Shown: positions 1 to 7,614 of the stretch, one piece after another
Layout of the letters: every line of letters starts with the position of its first letter
Position numbering within the stretch: the first letter of the stretch is position 1
Assembly (NCBI GenBank): GCA_029777335.1
Contig: JAKOSN010000250.1
Location: 1-64,000, forward strand
Reading direction: 5' to 3'
Length of the DNA stretch: 64,000 nt
From: Planctomycetota bacterium
GTDB lineage: Bacteria; Planctomycetota; Planctomycetia; Gemmatales; Gemmataceae
Notes under the pieces: generated by a model
Told to the model about the DNA's origin: nothing
The model's input: the letters and a program-made list of their open reading frames with translations, nothing else
The model's database searches: none
Program-made: the position numbers and the translations under genes

Positions 1-1
1 C

Positions 2-910
2 GACAAGAAGGAGAAGCCGACCACCGCTCCGGTCAAGAAGCCCGAAAAGCCCGCCGAGGCGCTCATCAAGGAACTCTACGCTGGTCTCTCCGACACCCAG
101 AAGAAAGAGATCGTGCTCGCCTGGGATCATGGCAAGGCCAAGCAGATTCCGACCCGCCTGGGGATGTACAACGCCCCCATCGGCAAGAAGATTGGCGACG
201 CTTACACCAAGCCGCAGCAGGAACTTCTCGAACGCATTTTGCGCGCCATCGCGTCGGACGACGAGGGATATCGGCGCATCACGCGCAATGGCACCTTCGA
301 CAATAGCGGGGCGTTCACCAATTGCGGCGCCTATATCTTTGGCGATCCCTCCGGGGCGGCCAAGTACGCCTGGCTGTTCACCGGCCATCACCTGACGGTG
401 CGCTGCGACGGGAACTCCGAGGAAGGCGCGGCCTTTGGCGGACCGATGTACTATGGCCACAGCCCCAATGGCTACAGCGATCGCAACGTTTTCAACTACC
501 AGACCAAGGCGGTGCTCAGCGTCTTCGAGGCACTTTCCGAGAAGCAACGCAAGGTCGCCATCGTCAAGGGGAGCCCAGGCGAACAGGCTCCGTCGGTGAA
601 GTTCCGCGGTCCGAAGGAAGCCAAGCCGGGCATCAGCTACGGCGAACTGAGCAAGGATCAGCAGGCACTGGTCGAGAGCGTGATGCGCGCCATCCTGTCG
701 CCGTATCGCCAGGAAGATGTCGACGAGGTCATGGAGATCGTCAAGACCAATGGCGGTATGGCGAAGATCCACCTGGCCTTCTATCCCGACGCCAAGATGA
801 AGGACAGCGAACCCTGGCACTTCTGGCGGCTGGAAGGACCAGGCTTTGTGTGGAACTATCGTGTTCTGCCGCACGTCCACACCTTCGTGAATATCTCCAG
901 CAAAGTCTAA
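2..910 (+). CDS. DUF3500 family protein, 5' end outside window
   Basis: The reading frame is open from base 2 to the TAA at 908-910, so the true start lies upstream. A GTG at 113 is internal, not a start. The visible ~302 residues begin with a Lys/Pro-rich linker, then a domain with the marks of DUF3500: a TGHHL motif, a GGPMYYGH motif, and a C-terminal HFWRLEGPGFVWNYR stretch followed by HVHT. Planctomycetes carry many secreted DUF3500 proteins of unknown function. The export signal would lie in the missing N-terminus. Family assignment is by motif recognition and no function is claimed. Confidence 0.75.
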   Translation, partial: DKKEKPTTAPVKKPEKPAEALIKELYAGLSDTQKKEIVLAWDHGKAKQIPTRLGMYNAPIGKKIGDAYTKPQQELLERILRAIASDDEGYRRITRNGTFDNSGAFTNCGAYIFGDPSGAAKYAWLFTGHHLTVRCDGNSEEGAAFGGPMYYGHSPNGYSDRNVFNYQTKAVLSVFEALSEKQRKVAIVKGSPGEQAPSVKFRGPKEAKPGISYGELSKDQQALVESVMRAILSPYRQEDVDEVMEIVKTNGGMAKIHLAFYPDAKMKDSEPWHFWRLEGPGFVWNYRVLPHVHTFVNISSKV

Positions 911-1152
911 CTCTGAAGTCACCCGCACGCTGCTCGTGGGCCCCTCCCACGGGCAGCGGGGATCTCGCACGGTGTTTCTTCGTCGCTGCCCGAAGAATCC
1001 GGCGAACTCCGGCCTGGTGCGGGGTGTCTCAGGCGGCGACTTCCTCGCACCAGTCGCGCGAGACGCTTTCTCACATTGACCGACTCTCGCCCAATTTCTA
1101 TCATCTATCAAATCACTCGTACTGTTGCGCAGAGAGAGCGGAAGGTGGCCGC

Positions 1153-1791
1153 ATGAAAGCGGAACAACGTAAGGAACTGGAAACGAACAGTCTGGTACGC
1201 TGGCTCCAGGAACTGTTCGAAACGGTCAAGGGCGGCCCGTCGCGGAACACCTGGATTTTCCTCGGTGTCGCCGGTGCGATCGTCGGCATCTGGTTCATCT
1301 GGTGGTACACCTCGACCACCGCCACCCAGCGTGATTCCGAACTCTGGCTCCAGGTCGATCAGGCCACCAGTCTCGACGATCTGAAGAAGGTGGCAGACGC
1401 CAATCGCGGCACGACCGTGGGATCGGTCGCCGAGATGCAGATGGCACGCATCAAACTCCGCGAAGGACTGGGCGAAATCTACCGCGATAGCAAGAAGGCC
1501 CACGAACAACTGCAGGAGGCGGCTGGCACGTTTGAGAAGGTCGCCGGACAATTCGAGGGGATATCGCTTCTGTCGCAGGAAGCCCTGGTCGGCGCTGGCG
1601 AGGCGCGCGAAGCCACCGGGGAGTTCGACAAGGCCAGGGAACTCTATCAGCGGGTCATCAAGAAAGACAGCGAGCGTAAAACCCGGGAACGCACCGGGCC
1701 GAGTCTCTACGCCACCCGCGCCGAAGCCGGCCTGAAACGACTGGAAAACACCAAGACGCTCGATGAACTCAAGATCATGCTCAAGCCCTGA
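1153..1791 (+). CDS. YfgM-like membrane-anchored TPR protein
   Basis: 212 aa. A short basic N-terminus leads into one transmembrane helix (about residues 33-52, rich in Ile and Trp). The rest is an alpha-helical domain outside the cytoplasm with TPR-like repeats (for example GAGEAREATGEFDKARELYQ). This one-helix-plus-TPR layout resembles YfgM, which helps at the Sec translocon and BAM, but sequence identity was not tested. The ATG at 1153 is preceded by GGAAGG at good spacing. The frame stays open upstream but lacks another well-placed start. A pseudouridine synthase begins 37 nt downstream, so co-transcription is likely. Confidence 0.7.
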   Translation: MKAEQRKELETNSLVRWLQELFETVKGGPSRNTWIFLGVAGAIVGIWFIWWYTSTTATQRDSELWLQVDQATSLDDLKKVADANRGTTVGSVAEMQMARIKLREGLGEIYRDSKKAHEQLQEAAGTFEKVAGQFEGISLLSQEALVGAGEAREATGEFDKARELYQRVIKKDSERKTRERTGPSLYATRAEAGLKRLENTKTLDELKIMLKP

Positions 1792-1828
1792 TCCTTGCAC
1801 GAGCGAAACGCCGACCGCTGTTCCACCC

Positions 1829-2809
1829 ATGGGCGAGACCATTGAACTGGTTGCCAAGCGCAAGGTCGAGGGCACTCGGCTGGACCAGTATCTTGCCCTC
1901 ATGTTCTCCGACTTTAGCCGTTCGGTCATCCAGAAGGTGATCGAGGCAGGCGGCGTCCATGTCAATGGGAAGGCCGCCAAGTCCAGTTACAAGGTTCGCT
2001 ACGACGATCAGATCGTCATCACCCTTCCCGACCCCACCCACGATCTCCCCGTTGCCGAGGATATTCCGCTCACCATCCTCTACGAAGATGAATACCTTGC
2101 CCTGATCAATAAACCGCCGGACATGGTGGTACATCCGGCCAAGGGCAACTGGTCGGGGACGCTGGTCAATGCCCTGCGCTTTCACTTCGAGGATCTGAGT
2201 GGGATCAACGGCGATTATCGCGCCGGGATCGTGCATCGCCTGGATCGCGACACCAGCGGAGTGATCCTGATTGCCAAGGAAGAACAAACGCACCGCGATC
2301 TGAGCATGCAATTCGAGCTGCGCAAGATCTTCAAGGAATACCGTGCGCTGACCGCCGGCGTGCTTGATCGCGATAGCGATTACATCGAGGGCCGCATCAC
2401 CCGTCATCCTCATGATCGCGTCAAGATGGCCGTTACCCACGACGAGGACGAGGGGAAGGAAGCATGCAGTTATTACGAGGTGATCGAGCGCTTTCGCGGC
2501 TACACGTATGTCAAGGTTTATCCGCGCACGGGCCGCACGCATCAAATTCGCGTTCACCTGGCGAGCGTGGGCTGTCCCGTTCTCGCCGACAAGGTCTATA
2601 GTGGCCGCGATTCGCTCCGCCTGAGTGATCTGATTCCGCACCTCGATCCCGAGAAGGACGAATTGTTGCTGTCGCGCCAGGCGCTGCATGCCGCCCGACT
2701 ACGCTTTCAGCATCCACGGACAAAGAAGATCATGGAAGTGGAAGCCCCACTCCCCGCCGAGTTTGCCCACACCCTGGAAGCGTTGCGCCAGTATCGCCCC
2801 CGCGGTTGA
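1829..2809 (+). CDS. RluA/RluD-family 23S rRNA pseudouridine synthase
   Basis: 326 aa. It converts uridine to pseudouridine in structured RNA, most likely 23S rRNA. An N-terminal S4 RNA-binding domain (about residues 8-70, with RLDQYLA and VHVNGK) is followed by the catalytic domain. That domain has the diagnostic HRLDRDTSG motif at 136-144, with D139 the catalytic Asp, and the RTGRTHQIRVHLA motif. Length and domain order are normal for RluD. The frame allows an earlier ATG at 1763 overlapping the upstream gene, but conserved S4 sequence begins just after the ATG at 1829. It converges with the kinase gene, 7 nt away. Confidence 0.9.
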   Translation: MGETIELVAKRKVEGTRLDQYLALMFSDFSRSVIQKVIEAGGVHVNGKAAKSSYKVRYDDQIVITLPDPTHDLPVAEDIPLTILYEDEYLALINKPPDMVVHPAKGNWSGTLVNALRFHFEDLSGINGDYRAGIVHRLDRDTSGVILIAKEEQTHRDLSMQFELRKIFKEYRALTAGVLDRDSDYIEGRITRHPHDRVKMAVTHDEDEGKEACSYYEVIERFRGYTYVKVYPRTGRTHQIRVHLASVGCPVLADKVYSGRDSLRLSDLIPHLDPEKDELLLSRQALHAARLRFQHPRTKKIMEVEAPLPAEFAHTLEALRQYRPRG

Positions 2810-2816
2810 TCCGTTT

Positions 2817-4616
2817 TTACCCCCGGTATTTCTCCACGCGAGCGCGATCCCGCTGCGAACGGCGCCGATGGTAGATCCAGCCCGGAACAAAGAAGCAGAT
2901 GGCAGAAACAAGGCCAAAGAGCAGGATTCCCACCTGAGGAAAGAGCGCCATGGGGATGGCTGTCAAGTACATCGCCCCGGCGGCCAGGTAGAACGCACCT
3001 GACAACATCCCGGCCTTCACGGTAAAGACCATCCCCGCGAGCAAGGCCAGGATTGGCGAGAGCGCCAGCACCTCAACCCGGGGAGCCAGGAGCCATTCCA
3101 CCACGAACATCATGATGCTCGCGCTCACCCCGGCGGCCCAGACATGAGCAATCTGGCGTTCGATAAAAAGTACGGGCCCCCCCCGGCGCCGCAAGGTCCA
3201 GAAGATAAACGCCCAGGCGCTCAACCCGACCGACCACAGCAACAAATACGAGAGATGACTGCGCACCCCTTGCCAGTACATCCAGTTGGTCAAGGCGCAC
3301 AGCAGGAAGATCTTCAGGGAGTGCCACATCCAGAGCATCCCCCAGTTTTCCAGCACCGGAGCGTGATGGGTCTCGCGCAGGAGATTGCCAATCACATCCA
3401 GGAGTGTGCCCGACCACACCGAGGGCCGTTCCCCCGCGAGAAATTTCTCCAGATCCTCGGCCAGCGCGGCAGTGCTGGGATAGCGCAGATCGGGCTGCTT
3501 TTGCAGACATTTCAGACAGATTAACTCCAGTGCCCGATCGACCTGTGGATTCAACCGGCGCGGTTCGACCGGCTCCTGGTCGAGCACCAGCAGAAGCGTA
3601 TCCACGGTGGAGGCGGCGCGAAACGGCGGCCGGCCCGTGAGCAGTTCGTAGAGAATCGCCCCCAGGCTATAGACATCGCTGGCTGGGCTCGGCGTGCCTC
3701 GACTCCCAGAAGCCTGTTCGGGCGGCATGTAACTCGGGGTGCCAACAATGGCGCCGGTGGCCGTCAGGCTCTCTCCGCCTTCCACCCGCTTGGCCAGCCC
3801 AAAATCGGCAACCATCGGATACCAGGCGAGGTTCTCCCCCGGGTTCGCCTCCCCGCTGCGACTCCCTGAGTTCCCCTGGAGCAGGATGTTGGAGGGCTTC
3901 AGATCGCGATGCAGGATGTTGTTCTGGTGGGCAAAGTGAATGGCGCGCGCGATGGTCGCCATCATCTGGGCCGCATCACGCGCCGCGAGCGGATGCTCAT
4001 CCAGCAAGGCAGCCAGCGTGGTTCCCTCCACGTGCTTCATGGTGAAGTAGAGTTGCCCCTCGGCTTCCCCCACTTCATAAACCGGGACAATGTTGGGATG
4101 ATCCAGTCGCGCGGCCGCTTCCGCCTCGTTGCGGAACCGCTGCAGGTCGGCATCGCTCGATTCCCCGCCATGCCGCAGCATCTTGATGGCAACAAAACGA
4201 TCCAGCGAGATCTGTCTGGCCTTGTAGACCACCCCCATCCCGCCCCGACCAATCTGTTCGAGCAGTTCATAATCGCCAAATCGGCGCGGCAAACTGCCAT
4301 TGGCGGGTGCGGCGACGGGGTCGCTGCGTATCTCCGTGGTGGGCAGTTCGCCGAGGGAGAGGCCAGGTTGCGTGCGGGGGGAAGGGGAAGGACGACGGTC
4401 TGTGGGCTGGGGGGGGCGTGGCGAACCAAAGGCCTGCGCCACCTGCACCGCGGCCCAGAGTTGGCGCAGTTCCTGGGCCAGATCGGGATGCGCGCGTGCC
4501 AGTTGTTCCACATCGGCAGACTCGCCGCGTCGTCGGCGCTCGGACAGTTCCGTGAGAAGATCGGCGAGCAGTTGTTCGCGAGCGGGATCGTCGCTGACCG
4601 GCAGAGAACGATTCAT
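2817..4616 (-). CDS. Membrane Ser/Thr protein kinase (PknB-like)
   Basis: 599 aa. An acidic helical leader (1-60) and a Pro-rich linker precede a Hanks-type kinase domain (about 114-395): glycine loop GRGGMGVV 123-130, ATP-binding K145, catalytic HRDLKPSN 236-243, DFG 271-273, and PPE in place of APE at 298-300. All catalytic residues are present. The C-terminus (about 420-590) holds six or seven membrane helices and no large sensor domain. The gene follows an ECF sigma gene on the same strand with 26 nt between, which suggests that the pair works together, perhaps by phosphorylating the sigma factor. The target is unknown. Confidence 0.9.
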   Translation of the reverse strand: MNRSLPVSDDPAREQLLADLLTELSERRRRGESADVEQLARAHPDLAQELRQLWAAVQVAQAFGSPRPPQPTDRRPSPSPRTQPGLSLGELPTTEIRSDPVAAPANGSLPRRFGDYELLEQIGRGGMGVVYKARQISLDRFVAIKMLRHGGESSDADLQRFRNEAEAAARLDHPNIVPVYEVGEAEGQLYFTMKHVEGTTLAALLDEHPLAARDAAQMMATIARAIHFAHQNNILHRDLKPSNILLQGNSGSRSGEANPGENLAWYPMVADFGLAKRVEGGESLTATGAIVGTPSYMPPEQASGSRGTPSPASDVYSLGAILYELLTGRPPFRAASTVDTLLLVLDQEPVEPRRLNPQVDRALELICLKCLQKQPDLRYPSTAALAEDLEKFLAGERPSVWSGTLLDVIGNLLRETHHAPVLENWGMLWMWHSLKIFLLCALTNWMYWQGVRSHLSYLLLWSVGLSAWAFIFWTLRRRGGPVLFIERQIAHVWAAGVSASIMMFVVEWLLAPRVEVLALSPILALLAGMVFTVKAGMLSGAFYLAAGAMYLTAIPMALFPQVGILLFGLVSAICFFVPGWIYHRRRSQRDRARVEKYRG

Positions 4617-4642
4617 GAACGCACAGGCTCCCGCAGTCCAGG

Positions 4643-5254
4643 TCAGGATACCAACAATGCTTGCAGGCGCCGCACCGCGCGCAGACAGCGCATCGACGCG
4701 GCCGCCTCGGTCAATCCCAGCGAGGCCGCCACTTCCTGGTTACTCAACTGTTCGACGTAGCGCATCAGGATAATATCCCGATCATCATTCTCCAGTTGCT
4801 GGATGGCCTGTTGCACCTTGCGCTCCATCTCCTGCTTCATGGCAGCAGAGGCCGGCGTCAGTTCCTGGTCGAAGAACTGGGCGGCCCAGTCGAACGAGGA
4901 TTCATCGGCGCGCGCGACCGGGAGGGACTGCTCCCGATCGATACTCCGGCGCTGCGCAAGTCGCTCATGGCGATGAGCATCAATGATGTGATCGCGAGCG
5001 ATGTGTCGCAGCCAGAGGTGGAACGGGAGCCGTGGATTGAGCAGATAGTCCTGCAACCGTCGATGGGCTTCGAGCAGAACGTCCTGCACGATGTCACTGG
5101 CATCGATGCGCGCGGCCAGGGCTGGATCCAGACGCAGGCCGATCATGCGCCGCAACGGTTCCCGATGGACCGAGAGCAGCCGTTCAACCGCGGCCTCATC
5201 GCCCTGGCGGACCTGATCGAGAAGATGCTGGGTGTCGTCCGAATTGCTCCACAT
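4643..5254 (-). CDS. ECF-type RNA polymerase sigma factor paired with a Ser/Thr kinase
   Basis: 203 aa. Region 2 is recognisable by DASDIVQDVLLEAHRR, which binds core polymerase and the -10 element. Region 4 ends in a helix-turn-helix (VEQLSNQEVAASLGLTEAAA) that would read the -35. There is no anti-sigma gene next to it. A Ser/Thr kinase gene follows 26 nt downstream, the arrangement seen in planctomycete sigma/kinase pairs where phosphorylation may replace anti-sigma control. The ATG at 5254 has no strong Shine-Dalgarno sequence. A second pair of the same kind lies at 21.8-24.9 kb. Confidence 0.9.
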   Translation of the reverse strand: MWSNSDDTQHLLDQVRQGDEAAVERLLSVHREPLRRMIGLRLDPALAARIDASDIVQDVLLEAHRRLQDYLLNPRLPFHLWLRHIARDHIIDAHRHERLAQRRSIDREQSLPVARADESSFDWAAQFFDQELTPASAAMKQEMERKVQQAIQQLENDDRDIILMRYVEQLSNQEVAASLGLTEAAASMRCLRAVRRLQALLVS

Positions 5255-5288
5255 GAGACACGCCCTCGCGCTCGTCCGGGTTTTCTAT

Positions 5289-5303
5289 CCTTATTGTATA
5301 AGG
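5289..5303. repeat. Inverted repeat upstream of the ECF sigma gene
   Basis: CCTTAT-TGT-ATAAGG is a perfect 6-bp inverted repeat in the 82-nt spacer ahead of the minus-strand sigma gene. Read on the minus strand it contains TACAAT, a -10-like hexamer, about 40 nt from the start codon. It could be a promoter with an operator, or chance. No experimental promoter consensus for this organism is available to judge it. Confidence 0.25.
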
Positions 5304-5320
5304 GGTTTCCCTGGAAAGTC

Positions 5321-5337
5321 GCGAGGCCCCCCCTCGC
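5321..5337 (-). terminator. Possible weak terminator after the M50 gene
   Basis: A GCGAGG/CCTCGC stem of 6 bp with a five-base C loop overlaps the stop codon of the minus-strand M50 gene. There is no T tract. It is short and could be fortuitous. Confidence 0.25.
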
Positions 5338-7592
5338 TAGCCCAGACCAAGGTTGAAGGTGTCGTTAATGGTACGCCACACCCACCAGGCGCAGGAGCGA
5401 TGCTTGCAGTGAATCTTCACGCGCGCCATGGTTCCGGGCTGGATGCACTCGTCGGGTTGCGCCAGGTCGATCGGCACCAGGTAGTGTTGCGTTTGCGGGA
5501 TCAGTTTGTCCGGTTGCGAGTTGGGTTGCACCGCGATCGGGCCCCCGGATTTGCTCGAGAGCGCCAACGGAATCGTCTGGGCCTCGGCCTCGGGGAGTTT
5601 CTTCAATTCGCCAAGCCAGCGTTCCTCGGCCAGTCCCTGAACGCGAACCGTTACGGGCAAGCCGCGATGGGTGGTTGTCAGTTTCTCGCGCAGATTCTCC
5701 TGCAACACATGGTAGTCGGCGGGCGTGACCCCGATTAATACGCGCAGCGATTGGCGATTCCCCACGGTACATAGGGGCGTTTTCGGATCCCAGAGCTTGC
5801 CGACCTGATCCTTGGTGGGAGCCCCCATCACATAGCCATCCTGGGGCGCAATCAACGCCTGCGCAAGTCGCAATTGCTGCTCGTAGTAGCGATACTGCTT
5901 CTCCGCCTGTTCGTGCTTGGTCAGGGCTTCGGTGACACGTTGATCCATCTGGGCCTTTTCGCTCTTGTCGGTGGTGGCTTCCCGTTGCCGTTCGAGCGAA
6001 CGACGTTCATTCTCGCGCACGGCGCTTTCGCTGCGAGCTTCGCGCATCTTGTCGGCCAGCGTGCGGCTGCTGAATTCGGCGAGGATTTCCCCCTTGCGCA
6101 CCCATTGACCATCTTCAATGTGCAGTTTCTCCAGGGTCACGGGGAATTCCTTGGAGACGGTAATTGCCGTCGCCTGGTCCGGGTTGACCTGAACCAGGCC
6201 GACCGCATGAACACGACTCACCGGCAGCGGCACAAAGAAAAAGCCGAAGAGCAGAGCCGCAAAGACACTCACAGTCAGGGCCACGCGTGCAGGCTTCATG
6301 TCGGGCAACCTTCCTCGCTGATGAATGTTCTTGCCCAGGCGGTAGAGAGGCCAGCCCAGCATGGATGCCAGCGAAGCCACCGCCAGCATTCCGCTCACCA
6401 CCCCCAGCTTGTACGGTTTGAGGAACGAGTAGATAAACACCAGGATGAAGTAGGTGATCACCCAGCGGTAAACATAGCTGACAATGGCGTAGATGACGAA
6501 GAGCCAGCGTCGCCACAACGCCATGTACGGCTCGGGCTGCACCTCGATCCCCAGGCAGTGCTCAAGAAAAAGATTTTGCAGATAGCGATTAGCGCGTTCG
6601 CGCAGATTGGGAATCTCAATCCAGTCGGCAAGCACATAGTAGCCATCGTAACGCATCAACGGGTTGGCGTTGAAGACCACGGTGCTCACCGAGCAGACCA
6701 CCATCAAGCTGAGTGAAAGGTTGTTGATAAACGGCTGGTTGGGAGTGTTCCACCAGATAAAGGTGGCGAGGGCGGCGATGATCAACTCCACATAAATCCC
6801 CGCCGCACTGATGATGATGCGTTTCCACTTGTTTGGCAACGTCCACGAATCGGAGACATTGCAATACATGCAGGGGGAAAACACGAGAAAGAGTAATCCC
6901 ATCTCGTGCACTTCCCCGCCAAAGGTCTTGCAGCTGAGCCCATGGCCAAACTCGTGAATCACCTTGACCACCCCGAGGGCAATCCAGAGGTAGACCACGG
7001 TTTTGAGGCTGAAAAACTCGTGATAGGAAGGCAACTTGCCACGGAAGGTGTCGAAATGAGTCGCCACCAGGAGCACCGCGGCCAGCATGACCCCCACGCT
7101 GAGCGTGAAGAACCACACGGTGAAGACAAACGACAGCCAGCGCAGCATCTTCACCAGCAGGCGGTCGGGATCGAAGACAGGGATCTTGATGTAGAGGACG
7201 TTGGTGAGGGTCTGCATCCACTGGCTACGATTGCGCTTGTTGCGCTGATCGAGCAACTGCTTGCCAGCGCGGGGCGATTCGTTCTGAGCCAGTCCGGCGG
7301 AGATGAGCTGCTGGGCAAACGCTTCCAGATCCTCCAGGTTGAGACGCTCGGGACGAAAGCGTTTCTCGTACTCTTTCTGAGCCTCGTCCAGCGTATGCGA
7401 CCCATCCATGAAGCCGAGCAGAAAATGCTCCTGCTCCTTGAAGCGGTAGTAACGCAGACTTACCGGATCCTTGATTACGTAATAAGTGCGCCCCTCGTAC
7501 CGCTGCGGCGTGATCGCCAGATCCGGTCGCAGACGGAGTCGAACGCGTTTTCTTCGTTCCAGCTCACTGGCCAGAGGGGCGCCGGTGCTCAT
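5337..7592 (-). CDS. PqqD-like/M50 metalloprotease/HlyD adaptor fusion
   Basis: 751 aa, three modules. Residues 20-105 resemble PqqD or RRE peptide-recognition domains (RYEGRTYYVIKDP, with a GSHTLDEA segment). A multi-helix membrane part (about 150-455) carries HEFGH at 213-217, the zinc and catalytic motif of site-2-protease-type M50 peptidases, and further on ANPLMRYDGYY, the usual NPxxxxDG third-ligand motif. So the protease looks intact. The C-terminal ~280 residues are an HlyD adaptor: split lipoyl domain, long coiled coil, beta-barrel ending in PGTMARVKI. The layout is like the peptide zinc metalloprotease YydH group. The ATG at 7592 is preferred over 7637, which would overlap the upstream gene. 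GGAG precedes it. It is the last gene of a three-gene operon. Confidence 0.85.
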   Translation of the reverse strand: MSTGAPLASELERRKRVRLRLRPDLAITPQRYEGRTYYVIKDPVSLRYYRFKEQEHFLLGFMDGSHTLDEAQKEYEKRFRPERLNLEDLEAFAQQLISAGLAQNESPRAGKQLLDQRNKRNRSQWMQTLTNVLYIKIPVFDPDRLLVKMLRWLSFVFTVWFFTLSVGVMLAAVLLVATHFDTFRGKLPSYHEFFSLKTVVYLWIALGVVKVIHEFGHGLSCKTFGGEVHEMGLLFLVFSPCMYCNVSDSWTLPNKWKRIIISAAGIYVELIIAALATFIWWNTPNQPFINNLSLSLMVVCSVSTVVFNANPLMRYDGYYVLADWIEIPNLRERANRYLQNLFLEHCLGIEVQPEPYMALWRRWLFVIYAIVSYVYRWVITYFILVFIYSFLKPYKLGVVSGMLAVASLASMLGWPLYRLGKNIHQRGRLPDMKPARVALTVSVFAALLFGFFFVPLPVSRVHAVGLVQVNPDQATAITVSKEFPVTLEKLHIEDGQWVRKGEILAEFSSRTLADKMREARSESAVRENERRSLERQREATTDKSEKAQMDQRVTEALTKHEQAEKQYRYYEQQLRLAQALIAPQDGYVMGAPTKDQVGKLWDPKTPLCTVGNRQSLRVLIGVTPADYHVLQENLREKLTTTHRGLPVTVRVQGLAEERWLGELKKLPEAEAQTIPLALSSKSGGPIAVQPNSQPDKLIPQTQHYLVPIDLAQPDECIQPGTMARVKIHCKHRSCAWWVWRTINDTFNLGLG

Positions 7593-7614
7593 AAGGCACG
7601 AATCTCCGAGGGCG

